DNA of 26,971 nucleotides from Pseudomonadota bacterium. GTDB lineage: Bacteria; Pseudomonadota; Alphaproteobacteria; Rhizobiales; Rhizobiaceae. This document shows positions 15,735 to 23,945 of the stretch, piece after piece. The position numbers and the translations under genes are program-made. Position 1 is the first letter of the stretch. Each line of letters begins with the position of its first letter. The DNA lies in NCBI GenBank assembly GCA_023419535.1, contig JAEZXX010000088.1, positions 1 through 26,971 of the forward strand. Direction: 5' to 3'. The notes beneath the pieces were generated by a model. That model made no database searches, was not told where the DNA came from, and was given only the letters and a program-made list of their open reading frames with translations.

Positions 15735-17231
15735 TCAGATGTTGAAGCGGGCGTCCTTGCGGGCGGGATCGCTTTCGCCGGCGGCCGGGGCGGCGACGGG
15801 ACCGTGATCGATCTCGCGATGCGGCTCTCCCGGATCGGCCGCCCCGTTCAAGGCGACGAGCGCGGTCGAGGACGCGTCCTGCGAGCGGTCCGTCTCACCG
15901 TCGCCGTGCGCCGTTCCGTGCGAAATGGTGCGCAGCGGTGCGGGACGGGCCTCCGACTCGCTCCAACGGAAGGCGTCCAGGCGTCCGGTGACCGGCGAGA
16001 CCGGGCTCCAGTCCGGCGCGCTCGTGCCGTCGGCGGACCAGGACGGGTCGCGGGGCGCGCGCAGCGCCTTGGCCATCTGGGCGCGCACGCGGCCCGGGCC
16101 GCCGCCTTCGGCCTCCTCGATGTCGGCGAGGAGAAGATAGACCGATTCGCGCGGGGACTTGGCGGCGGCCGCCTCCGCTTCGCTGCGGGCCAGGGGAAGG
16201 GCGCGCGCGTCGAGCGCCGCGTGGGCGACGGCCAGATGCGCCTCGGCCGAACCGGGATGGATCTGCTGGAGCCGGCGCGCCCGCGCCAGCCGCTCCGAGG
16301 CGCTCTCGCCCGGACGCGCATGAACGTAGAGCTCGGCGATCTGCGGATGCGGCTGGTCGGTCCAGGCCTTCTCCAAGACCTTGGTCGCGCGGCGGAAGTC
16401 GCCGGAGGCGATGGCGGCCTTGGCCGCGGTCAGCGCGGCGGGCACCAGGGCGGGCGCGAGCTTGGTCGCCTCCAGCGCCAGCGACTTGGCGGCGGCCGGG
16501 TCGGAGGTCAGGAGGGACTGCGCCTTGCCGGTGAGAAGGACAGCGCGAAGACGGTCGCTCTCGGTCTTGTCGACGAGGCGCGACGAGCGCTGCGCCTTCA
16601 GGATCTCCAGCGCCGAATCGTAGTCCTTCTCCGCCGCCTTCAACTCCAGGACGGCGCCCCCGGCCCAGGGAACGTGCGGGGCGATGCGCACGGCCTGCTC
16701 GGCATAGTGGCGCGCCGCGACCGCGTCGTTGACGCGCTCGGACTCCAGATAGAGGCCGCGCAGGGCCAGGAGCCGCGTGTTCGGATCGGCCTCCATCGCC
16801 TCGAAGACGCGGCGGGCCCGGGCATGGTCGCCCTCGATCATCGCGGTCTGCGCGTCGAGGAAGCGCAGGAGCGGCTCCTTGCGCGCGTCGAGATAGCGCT
16901 GCGACTTCACGACGAGGCGACGGGCCGTGGCCGCGTCGCCGGCTCCGGCGGCGAGGATGCCGCCCGTCAGCGCGCGATAGCCCTTCTCGCGGGACCGCCC
17001 CGAAACGAAGCGGCCGATCCGCGCAGGCGCGTCGAAGAGGTTCGACAGGATCCAGACGAGCGCCAGCACCGCGACGATGAGGAGGGCCGCGGCGGCCAGG
17101 AAGGTCAGGAAGGACAGCTGGAGCTCGGTCCCGAGCCAGGCGATCGAGACTTCGCCCGGATGATCGGCGAGCCAGGCGAAACCGAGGCCGGCGGCGAGGA
17201 CGACGACGAAGAAGAGAAGAATGCGCAGCAT
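15735..17231 (-). CDS. hemY: HemY-like TPR membrane protein
   Basis: A 498-residue protein of the proteobacterial HemY family (the TPR membrane protein, not protoporphyrinogen oxidase). Two N-terminal membrane segments occur at about residues 3-22 and 40-62, separated by DHPGEVSIAWLG, which is characteristic of the family. TPR-like helical repeats then cover about residues 90-390. The C-terminal ~110 residues are low-complexity, Ala/Ser/Asp-rich and probably disordered. The gene lies 11 bp downstream of the mitofilin-family gene and follows hemC-hemD, the usual alphaproteobacterial order. Its biochemical role is not settled; a link to late haem synthesis rests largely on gene order. Confidence 0.92.
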   Translation of the reverse strand: MLRILLFFVVVLAAGLGFAWLADHPGEVSIAWLGTELQLSFLTFLAAAALLIVAVLALVWILSNLFDAPARIGRFVSGRSREKGYRALTGGILAAGAGDAATARRLVVKSQRYLDARKEPLLRFLDAQTAMIEGDHARARRVFEAMEADPNTRLLALRGLYLESERVNDAVAARHYAEQAVRIAPHVPWAGGAVLELKAAEKDYDSALEILKAQRSSRLVDKTESDRLRAVLLTGKAQSLLTSDPAAAKSLALEATKLAPALVPAALTAAKAAIASGDFRRATKVLEKAWTDQPHPQIAELYVHARPGESASERLARARRLQQIHPGSAEAHLAVAHAALDARALPLARSEAEAAAAKSPRESVYLLLADIEEAEGGGPGRVRAQMAKALRAPRDPSWSADGTSAPDWSPVSPVTGRLDAFRWSESEARPAPLRTISHGTAHGDGETDRSQDASSTALVALNGAADPGEPHREIDHGPVAAPAAGESDPARKDARFNI

Positions 17232-17242
17232 AGGGGTCTCCG

Positions 17243-18751
17243 TCAGCCCTGCGTGTCCGTTTGACCGCCGGTCGCGCCCGCGAGCGCGGCATCGACGACC
17301 GAGGACGCCTGTTGCCGCGCCTCGACCTCGGCCGCGAAGTCCGCGCTTGCGGCCTGTGCGGCCTCGTCGAGTTCGCTGCGCGCGGCGAGCCAGCCCTGAA
17401 GATCGCCGGCTTCGAGGGCCGAGGTCATGCGGGCGAGAGTCGCGTCCGATCCGCTCGCCTCCTCGCCCGGCGCGTCGGTAGAGCGCACGGTGACGAGGGA
17501 GGAGAAGCCCGCCATCAGCTGATCGCCGAGGCCGGCATCGGCGTTCGGCTGGACGAAGGCGCGGCGGATGTCGGCCTCCACCTCGGGCCAGCGCGAGACG
17601 AGCTCGCCCTGCGTGGGAACGCCGCCCGCCGCGAATTCGCGCAGGGGCTCGACCGCCCGTGCGTCGCCGCCCGCCGAGGCGAAGGCCTCCAGCTCGGGCA
17701 TGAACGGCCCGCCGCGGTCGATCGCCGCCTTGAGGCCGGCGGCGGCTAGCGCGATCCGGGCCTGTTCGCCGGCCGCCTCGACGGCGGCGATCCGGGTCTC
17801 GACCTCGTCCATGCGGGTGGCGATCTCGCCGGCGAGAGTGCGGGCCTCCTCGGCCGTCGCCTGGGCGCTGTCCGCCGTGCCCTGCGCGGCCTGCGCGACG
17901 CCGGAGGATTCCTCCAGCGTTCCGGCGCGCTGCTGGAGCGTCTGCTCGGCGGCCGCGAGGCGGTCGCTGACCGCCGCAAGGTCGGTCGTGGAGGCGAAGG
18001 ATTCGCCCGTCCCGCCCGCCGCTTCGGCGGACTGCAACTGACCGACGGCTTCGCGCAGGGTCGCCACCTCGCTCGACACCGCTTCCAGATCGCCGGCCTG
18101 GGCGAACTGGCCGGTCTCCGGCGCGGCCTGCCCGCCGGGCAGAACGCCGGCCGAGGAGAGGAGCGCGGCGCCCAGGAGCGCGAGCACGGCACCGGCGACG
18201 CCCGCGCCCAGGAGAGCGCCGAACGAACCCTTGCCGGAATGGGTAGTCTCGGCGCTCGTCCCGATCGCGCTTCGATCGCGATAGGCGTCGCTCACCGGGG
18301 GATTGGCGGGCTTGATGCGGTCGTCGGGCGCGGCCTCGTCGTCCTCGAACTCGCCGAGATCACGGCGCGGGGGCTCGCCGGCCTTGGCCGCAAGGCCTTC
18401 CTCCGCCGCGAAGACTTCCGTCGCGCTCGCGTCGCCGGGCGACGCGTCCACCGCGTCCGTCCGCTCCGAGGTCCCGTCCGGATCGCTCTGGCGCCGCCGC
18501 TCGGCGGCATCTGCGGCCTCCGGCTGCTCCTGCGGAGCGGGAAGGGCGCTCTGCGGCGTCTTGGCCTGCGCCTCGAGGGGCGTGTCGGCCTCGACGGCGG
18601 CGGGTTCGCCGGCCGGCGACGTCACGCTGCCGTCGTCGTCTGCGGCCGGGACGATGGCAGCATCCGGCCGCTCGGATTCCGACGCGCCGGCCGTATCGAG
18701 GGCCGAGCCTTGCGTTCCGCCTGTTCTCGGCCGCCGCGGACGGTTCGCCAT
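17243..18751 (-). CDS. Mitofilin-family (COG4223) inner-membrane protein
   Basis: A 502-residue protein with an acidic, disordered cytoplasmic N-terminus (1-170), one membrane segment at about 177-201 (GALLGAGVAGAVLALLGA) and a long periplasmic region rich in Ala, Glu and Gln with coiled-coil character (about 215-350), ending in a conserved helical domain. This matches the alphaproteobacterial homologue of mitochondrial Mic60/mitofilin, which shapes inner-membrane folds and sits beside hemY in many genomes. I prefer ATG 18751 over ATG 18772 because GTGGAGA precedes it at good spacing. Upstream, TTGCAG and TAAATC (18829-18834 and 18807-18812, minus strand, 16-bp spacer) could be a weak promoter. 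Confidence 0.88.
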   Translation of the reverse strand: MANRPRRPRTGGTQGSALDTAGASESERPDAAIVPAADDDGSVTSPAGEPAAVEADTPLEAQAKTPQSALPAPQEQPEAADAAERRRQSDPDGTSERTDAVDASPGDASATEVFAAEEGLAAKAGEPPRRDLGEFEDDEAAPDDRIKPANPPVSDAYRDRSAIGTSAETTHSGKGSFGALLGAGVAGAVLALLGAALLSSAGVLPGGQAAPETGQFAQAGDLEAVSSEVATLREAVGQLQSAEAAGGTGESFASTTDLAAVSDRLAAAEQTLQQRAGTLEESSGVAQAAQGTADSAQATAEEARTLAGEIATRMDEVETRIAAVEAAGEQARIALAAAGLKAAIDRGGPFMPELEAFASAGGDARAVEPLREFAAGGVPTQGELVSRWPEVEADIRRAFVQPNADAGLGDQLMAGFSSLVTVRSTDAPGEEASGSDATLARMTSALEAGDLQGWLAARSELDEAAQAASADFAAEVEARQQASSVVDAALAGATGGQTDTQG

Positions 18752-18853
18752 GCCGGTCTCCACTCGCTTCATCTCGAACTATCGTGTCGTATCGCGCTGC
18801 CTGGCGGATTTAGCGTAACGCCGCGATCCTGCAACGACGAAGGTGGTCGGGAA

Positions 18854-19567
18854 TCACCGATCAATGCTGCTCGGGCTGCCGTAACGCGCCAGAAGTGCCG
18901 AAAGCTCCGGCCTCGCGCTCACGAGCGCGTTTTCCGCCAACCCTTCGCCCAGGCCCTCCCGGATGCGCTGCGACAGGCAGAGCGGGACGGGGAGAGACGG
19001 GAGCCGGCGCGGATGGTCGGCGAGGAGCCGTCGCCAGGCGCGCGCCTGACCGAGCGAGAGGAGGAGGACCGCGTCGATCGGGGCGGCGAACGCGCCGTCG
19101 AGCGCGGCGGGGTCCGGCGAGGCGTCCCGCGTGTCGTAGGTCTCGACGGTCTCGAAGGGGACGCCGGCCTGCGACAGAGCGCGCTCCAGGCCGTCGGTGC
19201 GAACGCGTCCTGCGGCGTAGAGGAGCGGGCGCCCGGTGGAGGCGTGGGCTTCGGCAGCCTCTCCGGCGAGGGACGCGCCGGTGCCCTCGCCGGCGATCTG
19301 CGCCGCAAAGCCGGCAGCGCGCGCGGCCTCGGCGGTCGCGCGACCGACGGCGAGGACCGGCAGGTCGCGGAGCGGCGCGAGGGCGGGCGACCGGAAGGCG
19401 TTGCCGCTGGTCGCGATCAGCGCGCCGAACGGGCCGAGGGGAAGGGGCGGGGCAAGCGGGACGATGGTCTGCAGCGGCAGGAGGACGGGCTCGTGCCCGG
19501 CGGAGAGGACCAGCCGGGCGGTGGCCTCGGCCGCCTGCCGCTCGCGCAGGATCAGGAGGCGCGCCAT
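18854..19567 (-). CDS. hemD: Uroporphyrinogen-III synthase HemD
   Basis: A 237-residue protein, weakly conserved as is normal for HemD. It begins MARLLILRERQAAEATA and has the two-lobed pattern of the family: LIATSGNAFR near 50-60, VLAVGRATAEAARAAGF near 70-87, LYAAGRVRTDGLERAL near 115-130 and the ETYDTRDA hinge. It closes and inverts ring D of hydroxymethylbilane to make uroporphyrinogen III, following HemC directly. The ATG at 19567 overlaps the end of hemC by 16 bp, which together with content secures the call. A 102-bp gap follows before the mitofilin-family gene. Confidence 0.88.
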   Translation of the reverse strand: MARLLILRERQAAEATARLVLSAGHEPVLLPLQTIVPLAPPLPLGPFGALIATSGNAFRSPALAPLRDLPVLAVGRATAEAARAAGFAAQIAGEGTGASLAGEAAEAHASTGRPLLYAAGRVRTDGLERALSQAGVPFETVETYDTRDASPDPAALDGAFAAPIDAVLLLSLGQARAWRRLLADHPRRLPSLPVPLCLSQRIREGLGEGLAENALVSARPELSALLARYGSPSSIDR

Positions 19568-20502
19568 CCGCCGGTCTCCGCCCAGCCCTCGAAGAAGCCG
19601 GGCCCGGCCGCCGCCAGAAGCTCGTCCGCCGCATCGACGCCCATTCCCGCGGCGTCGGCGGGCGCTCCAGTCCGGCGGGTCTCGTGCAGGACCGCGCCGT
19701 CGGGGGTCACGATCAGCCCGTGGAAGCTCAGGGTGCCCCCCCGCAGCCGGGCGAGGGCGGCGATGGGCGTGCGGCAGGAGCCGTCGAGGCGCGCGAGGAA
19801 GGCGCGCTCGGCCGACAGCTCGGTCTCGGTGGCGTCGTGCCGGATCGGCGCCAGGAGCGCGGCGAGCCGCCCGTCGCCCGCGCGGCCCTCGATGCAGATG
19901 GCCCCCTGGCCGGGGGCCGGAGGGAAGGCGGTCTCGTCCAGGATCTCGCCGGCCTCGCCCTCCATCGCCATGCGCTTGAGGCCGGCCAGGGCCAGGAGCG
20001 TGCCGTCGACCTCGCCGTGGCCCAGCTTGGCGAGGCGGGTCTGGACGTTGCCGCGCAGGATGGAGAGTTCGAGATCAGGGCGAAGGCGCCTGAGCAGCGC
20101 CTGCCGGCGCAGCGAGGCGGTGCCGACGCGCGCGCCGCGGGGCAGCTCCGCGATGGTGCGCGCCTCGCGGCCGATGAAGACGTCGCGCACGTCCTCGCGC
20201 GGCAGATAGGCGGCGATCTCCAGCCCCTCCGGAAGGCGCGTCGCCATGTCCTTGGAGGAGTGGACGGCCAGCTCGATCCGCCCAGCGAGGAGCGCGTCCT
20301 CGATTTCCTTGGTGAAGAGCCCCTTGCCTCCGACCTCCGACAGAGGCCGGTCGAGGATGCGGTCGCCGGAGGTCGAGATCACCTCGATCGCGAAGGCGTC
20401 CTCGGTGAGGCCGTGCGCCGCCATCAGGCGCGCGCGCACCTCGCTCGCCTGCGCGAGAGCCAGCCGGCTTCCCCTCGTTCCGATGCGGATAGGCTGTTCC
20501 AA
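19552..20502 (-). CDS. hemC: Hydroxymethylbilane synthase HemC (porphobilinogen deaminase)
   Basis: A 316-residue protein with clear HemC motifs: RIGTRGSRLALAQA at the N-terminus, HSSKDM with catalytic Asp85, ILRGNVQTRL, and Cys243 in LDGSCRTPIAA, which carries the dipyrromethane cofactor. It polymerises four porphobilinogen units into hydroxymethylbilane. The start is a TTG at 20502, preceded by GAAAGG; the only nearby ATG (about 20506) is in another frame, so a non-ATG start seems genuine and may lower expression. It is divergent from tsaD and overlaps hemD by 16 bp. Confidence 0.95.
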   Translation of the reverse strand: MEQPIRIGTRGSRLALAQASEVRARLMAAHGLTEDAFAIEVISTSGDRILDRPLSEVGGKGLFTKEIEDALLAGRIELAVHSSKDMATRLPEGLEIAAYLPREDVRDVFIGREARTIAELPRGARVGTASLRRQALLRRLRPDLELSILRGNVQTRLAKLGHGEVDGTLLALAGLKRMAMEGEAGEILDETAFPPAPGQGAICIEGRAGDGRLAALLAPIRHDATETELSAERAFLARLDGSCRTPIAALARLRGGTLSFHGLIVTPDGAVLHETRRTGAPADAAGMGVDAADELLAAAGPGFFEGWAETGGWRAS

Positions 20503-20688
20503 ACCATTGGGCCTTTCGGATTGCGCGAATGGGCGACGGCGCCTTTTGGACCCGGCGGACGGGGAAGGTCAAACCGCGCGGCGCCAAGCCGGGTGGCGTT
20601 CGCGGCCCCGCGCCGCTATCTGGCGAGGATCGGACAATCGAACGAGACCCGCCGCCTTCGAGCGCAGGGTCCAGGCCAAGGACGCGAC
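20503..20688. other. Divergent hemC / tsaD intergenic region
   Basis: 186 bp that should hold promoters for both directions. I see TTGACC on the minus strand (20567-20572) but no convincing -10 at standard spacing on either strand. No RNA gene or repeat is evident. Confidence 0.45.
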
Positions 20689-21789
20689 GTGACGGGCCGA
20701 CCGGCATCTCCCATCGTTCTGGGCATCGAGACGAGCTGCGACGAGACCGCGGCGGCGCTGGTGCGCCGGACCGCGACCGGGGACGCCGAAATCCTCTCCA
20801 ACGTCGTCCTCAGCCAGATCGAGGAGCACGCGGCCTTCGGCGGCGTCGTCCCGGAGCTGGCCGCGCGCGCCCATGTCGAGGCGCTCGACGGCGTGATCCG
20901 GGCGGCGCTCGATGAGGCCGGGGCGGCGATCGCAGATGTCGGCGCGGTCGCGGCGACCTGCGGACCGGGGCTCGTCGGCGGCCTCGTGGTCGGCGCGATG
21001 ACGGGCAAGGCGATCGCGGCTGCGCGGGGGCTGCCCTTCGTGGCGGTCAACCATCTGGAGGGCCACGCGCTGACCCCCCGTCTCAGCCACGGCCTCGCCT
21101 TTCCCTATCTCCTGCTCCTCGTCTCCGGGGGGCACACGCAGATTCTCCTGGTGAAGGGCCTCGGGTCCTACCAGCGCTGGGGCACCACGATCGACGACGC
21201 GCTGGGAGAGGCCTTCGACAAGACCGCCAAGCTCCTGTCGCTGTCGTCGCCCGGCGGGCCGGCGGTGGAGCGGATGGCGGCGCAGGGCGACGCGACGCGC
21301 TTTGCGCTTCCCAGGCCCCTCAAGGGCACCGACCGTCTCGACTTCTCCTTCGCCGGACTGAAGACGGCCGTGCGGCTCGCGGCCGAGAAGGTCGCTCCGA
21401 TGTCGCAGGACGACGTCGCCGATCTCTGCGCCGCCTTCCAGCTGGCCGCCGCCGAAAGCCTCGGCGACCGCGTCTCTCGCGCGCTCGCGCGCTTTCGCGA
21501 CGAGCTGCCCGGCCTCGCCGACCCGGTCCTCGCGGTCGCGGGCGGGGTGGCGTCCAACGAGGCGATCCGCGCCCGGCTGACGCAGGCCGCGCAAGCGCAT
21601 GGCGTGCGCCTCGTCGCCCCGCCTCACGCGCTGTGCACCGACAACGGGGCGATGATCGCCTTCGCCGGACTGGAGCGGCTGGAGGCCGGGCTCGCCGACG
21701 GGTTCGACGCGCCCGTGCGCCCGCGCTGGCCGCTGGACGAGACGGCGGTCCCGATGCTCGGGTCCGGCCGGCGCGGGGCCAAGGCGTGA
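20689..21789 (+). CDS. tsaD: tRNA N6-adenosine threonylcarbamoyltransferase TsaD
   Basis: A 366-residue protein that transfers the threonylcarbamoyl group to A37 of ANN-decoding tRNAs, working with TsaB, TsaE and TsaC. It opens VLGIETSCDETAAALV, has the iron-binding motif NHLEGH (His122, His126), the ASKHA-type LVSGGHTQI near 144-152, TIDDALGEAFDK near 167-178, SFAGLKTA, and CTDNGAMIAF near the C-terminus. GTG 20689 is chosen because AAGGA lies 6 nt upstream and the protein then starts close to the conserved GIETSCDET as in relatives. The open frame extends far upstream but runs antisense through hemC and hemD. It overlaps gpsA by GTGA. Confidence 0.95.
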   Translation: MTGRPASPIVLGIETSCDETAAALVRRTATGDAEILSNVVLSQIEEHAAFGGVVPELAARAHVEALDGVIRAALDEAGAAIADVGAVAATCGPGLVGGLVVGAMTGKAIAAARGLPFVAVNHLEGHALTPRLSHGLAFPYLLLLVSGGHTQILLVKGLGSYQRWGTTIDDALGEAFDKTAKLLSLSSPGGPAVERMAAQGDATRFALPRPLKGTDRLDFSFAGLKTAVRLAAEKVAPMSQDDVADLCAAFQLAAAESLGDRVSRALARFRDELPGLADPVLAVAGGVASNEAIRARLTQAAQAHGVRLVAPPHALCTDNGAMIAFAGLERLEAGLADGFDAPVRPRWPLDETAVPMLGSGRRGAKA

Positions 21790-22766
21790 GCGCGGTCGCG
21801 GTGATCGGCGGCGGGGCCTGGGGCACCGCGCTCGCCTCCGTCACGGCCCGCAAGGGACTGGCGACCACCCTCTACGCGCGCGATCCGGACACGGTCGAGG
21901 CGGTGAACGTCCGGCACGAGAACGCGCGCTACCTGCCGGGCATCGCCCTGCCGCCGGCGCTCGTAGCGACCCCCTCGCTCGCCGAGGCCGTCGACGGCGC
22001 GGGCATCGTCCTCACCGTCGTGCCGGCTCAGACCCTGCGCAGCGTCGCCGAAGAGCTGCGTCCGCTCCTTCCGCCCGGCGTGCCGATCGTCCTGTGCTCC
22101 AAGGGCATCGAGGCCTCGACCGGCGCCTTCGGCTCGGCGATCGTCGCCGATGTCCGCCCCGGCGGGCCGGTCGCGGTGCTCTCCGGCCCGAGCTTCGCGC
22201 ATGACGTCGCGGCCAATCTTCCGACCGCGGTCACGCTCGCCTGCGCCGATGCCCCGACGGCCGAGACGCTCGCGGCCACGCTCTCCTCGGCGAGCCTGCG
22301 GATCTATGCCAGCGACGACGTCGCCGGCGTGGAAGCGGGCGGCGCGCTGAAGAACGTTCTCGCCATCGCCGCCGGCGCCGTCGCGGGCCGGGGCCTGGGG
22401 GCCTCGGCGCAGGCCGCGATCGTCACGCGGGGCCTCAGCGAGTTGCGGCGCCTCGGGCTGGCGCTGGGCGCGCGGCCCGAAACGCTGACGGGCCTCTCGG
22501 GCCTCGGCGACCTCGTCCTCACGTGCGGCTCGACGCAGTCGCGCAATTTCGCCTACGGCATGGCGCTCGGGCGTGGCGACGACCTCTCGCGACTCAAGCT
22601 CGCCGAGGGCGTCCATTCCGCCGGGGTCGCGGCGCGTCTGGCGCGCGCGCAGGGCGTCGAGGCGCCGATCGTGGAGGCCGTGGCGGCGATCCTTTCCGGA
22701 GCCCTGTCGCTCGATGCCGCGATCGAAGGTCTCCTCTCGCGTCCTTTGAGGCGCGAGGAGGATTGA
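21786..22766 (+). CDS. gpsA: NAD(P)+-dependent glycerol-3-phosphate dehydrogenase GpsA
   Basis: A 326-residue cytoplasmic enzyme that reduces dihydroxyacetone phosphate to sn-glycerol 3-phosphate for phospholipid synthesis. The Rossmann motif GGGAWGTALA lies at residues 8-17. LCSKGIE, SGPSFAHDVA, AGGALKNVLAIAAG (catalytic Lys) and GLSGLGDLVLTC follow in the family order. GTG 21786 overlaps the tsaD stop (GTGA) and puts the glycine-rich loop at the very N-terminus, as expected; the longer open frame lies inside tsaD. tsaD-gpsA coupling is common in alphaproteobacteria. Confidence 0.95.
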   Translation: MSAVAVIGGGAWGTALASVTARKGLATTLYARDPDTVEAVNVRHENARYLPGIALPPALVATPSLAEAVDGAGIVLTVVPAQTLRSVAEELRPLLPPGVPIVLCSKGIEASTGAFGSAIVADVRPGGPVAVLSGPSFAHDVAANLPTAVTLACADAPTAETLAATLSSASLRIYASDDVAGVEAGGALKNVLAIAAGAVAGRGLGASAQAAIVTRGLSELRRLGLALGARPETLTGLSGLGDLVLTCGSTQSRNFAYGMALGRGDDLSRLKLAEGVHSAGVAARLARAQGVEAPIVEAVAAILSGALSLDAAIEGLLSRPLRREED

Positions 22767-22816
22767 TCGGGGCGCGCCCGACCCTTACGCACGCTTCGAC
22801 CTGAAGGGAGTTTTCG

Positions 22817-23104
22817 ATGCTCTACGCCATCCTCTGCGAAGACCGGCCGGACGCAGGAACGCTGCGGCCCGACACGCGGCCGGCCCATCTGGACTATCTC
22901 GCCTCTCTCGGGGACGCCCTCAAATTCGCCGGCCCCTTCGTCGGGGCGGATGGTACGCCCGAGGGAAGCCTCGTGATGGTGGAGGCCGGCGACGAGGCGC
23001 AAGCGCGCGCCATCGCCGAGGCGGACCCCTACGCCAAGGCCGGCCTGTTCTCCTCCGTCACGGTCCGGGCCTGGAAATGGGTCGTCAACGCGCCGGCCGC
23101 GTGA
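22817..23104 (+). CDS. YciI-family protein
   Basis: A 95-residue ferredoxin-like-fold protein. YciI hallmarks are MLYAILCEDRP at the start, the conserved His in RPAHLDYL, and ADPYAKAGLF containing the conserved Asp, which with His forms the putative active site. The C-terminus ends VRAWKWVVN, typical of family members located after gpsA in Rhizobiales. AAGGGAG (22804-22810) lies 6 nt before ATG 22817. The family's enzymatic role is not established beyond a few dehalogenase-like or stress-related members. It is followed within 2 bp by the EVE-domain gene. Confidence 0.9.
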   Translation: MLYAILCEDRPDAGTLRPDTRPAHLDYLASLGDALKFAGPFVGADGTPEGSLVMVEAGDEAQARAIAEADPYAKAGLFSSVTVRAWKWVVNAPAA

Positions 23105-23106
23105 CG

Positions 23107-23547
23107 ATGGCCCACTGGCTCTACAAGTCCGAACCCTCGACCTGGTCCTTCGACGAGCAGAAGGCGGCCGGGAAGAAGGGCACCGAATGGTCGGGGGTGC
23201 GCAACTACCAGGCCCGCAACTTCATGCGCGAGATGAAGCTCGGCGAGCGCGGCTTCTTCTACCACTCCAACGAGGGCAAGGCCGTCGTCGGGATCGTCGA
23301 GGTCTGCGCCGAGATCCATCCGGACTCCACGACCGAGGACGCGCGCTGGGAGTGCGTCGACATCCGATACGTCGCCACGCTCGAACGCCCGGTGACGCTG
23401 GACGAGATCAAGGCCGAGGCCTCGCTGAAGGACATGGTCTTGGTCAACAATTCGCGCCTGTCGGTGCAGCCGGTCGCGGCACAGGAGTTCGACACCATCT
23501 GCCGGATGGGCGGGCTCGATCCGAAGACCGTGCGCGGAACGTCGTGA
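23107..23547 (+). CDS. EVE-domain protein (thymocyte nuclear protein 1-like)
   Basis: A 146-residue EVE (PUA-like) domain protein. It begins MAHWLYKSEPSTWSFD, the conserved family start, then SGVRNYQARNFMREM near 32-46 and GFFYHSNEGKAVVGI near 51-66, with the aromatic and Ser/Asn residues lining the modified-base pocket. EVE domains are thought to recognise modified nucleobases in DNA or RNA. ATG 23107 is preferred; GTG 23101 would overlap the yciI stop as GTGA and is an alternative. A set of GAAC repeats follows its stop. Confidence 0.92.
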   Translation: MAHWLYKSEPSTWSFDEQKAAGKKGTEWSGVRNYQARNFMREMKLGERGFFYHSNEGKAVVGIVEVCAEIHPDSTTEDARWECVDIRYVATLERPVTLDEIKAEASLKDMVLVNNSRLSVQPVAAQEFDTICRMGGLDPKTVRGTS

Positions 23548-23553
23548 GCCCCT

Positions 23554-23579
23554 GAACGTTTGGAGAACATTCTCCGAAC
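23554..23579 (+). promoter_or_regulatory. Putative LexA (SOS) sites: three GAAC words at 11-bp spacing
   Basis: GAAC occurs at 23554, 23565 and 23576, giving two overlapping GAAC-N7-GAAC sites. This is the complement of GTTC-N7-GTTC, the LexA box of alphaproteobacteria. The 3' end is 15 bp before the DUF3072 ATG, a place where a repressor would block expression. The segment also contains the inverted repeat GGAGAA-CA-TTCTCC (23562-23575), so a different dimeric regulator is possible. Confidence 0.5.
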
Positions 23580-23594
23580 CGAAAGACGTGCGCC

Positions 23595-23810
23595 ATGGCC
23601 GAGACGAGCCCCAAGACCGATACCGGATCGAACACTGAGAAGGACCCGAGCGACTGGACGACGGGCGGCGAGCCGATGACCGGCGCGCAGGCCTCCTATC
23701 TCAAGACGCTCTGCGAAGAGACCGGCACCCCGTTCGACGACAGCCTGACCAAGGCCGACGCCTCGAAGCTGATCGACGAATTGCAGGGCCGGTCGGACCG
23801 GCTGAAATAG
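23595..23810 (+). CDS. DUF3072 small protein
   Basis: A 71-residue acidic, soluble protein. The C-terminal ~45 residues match DUF3072: DPSDWTTGGEPMTGAQASYL, then KTLCEETGTPFD and LTKADASKLIDELQ, the last resembling a small SAP-like or helix-extension-helix motif. The N-terminal ~17 residues are low-complexity. The function of the family is unknown to me. The ATG at 23595 has only a weak purine-rich leader (GAAAGA). Putative LexA sites lie immediately upstream, and a strong hairpin 14 bp after the stop probably ends the transcript. Confidence 0.85.
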   Translation: MAETSPKTDTGSNTEKDPSDWTTGGEPMTGAQASYLKTLCEETGTPFDDSLTKADASKLIDELQGRSDRLK

Positions 23811-23824
23811 CGAAGACCCGTCCT

Positions 23825-23872
23825 GAACGGACCGAGGCCATGACGCGCGAGCGTCATGGCCTCGGTCCGTTC
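23825..23872. terminator. Perfect 22-bp inverted repeat with GCGA tetraloop
   Basis: Bases 23825-23846 are the exact reverse complement of 23851-23872 (22 of 22), around a 4-nt loop GCGA, a GNRA tetraloop. The TCGACGTCGA palindrome at 23871-23880 abuts it. It lies between the DUF3072 stop and the end of the convergent 25-residue gene. No U-tract is present on either side, so a bidirectional stem, RNA-stabilising element or small RNA end are alternatives. Confidence 0.6.
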
Positions 23873-23945
23873 GACGTCGAAGTCGTGGAACCCGCAACGG
23901 CCCGAAGCATCGCGAAGACGATTTCGGTCCGGCCGAGCTCGGGCG

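Noticed and set aside
15735..17231. Protoporphyrinogen oxidase (the other protein called HemY)
   Set aside because: There is no FAD-binding GxGxxG motif; the two membrane helices plus TPR layout fit the proteobacterial HemY protein.
15246..17264. 672-codon plus-strand open frame
   Set aside because: It is antisense to hemY and the TerB-family gene; composition only, no motifs.
18895..20688. Long N-terminal extension of tsaD
   Set aside because: The extra ~598 codons run antisense through hemC and hemD; the conserved start GIETSCDET and a Shine-Dalgarno support GTG 20689.
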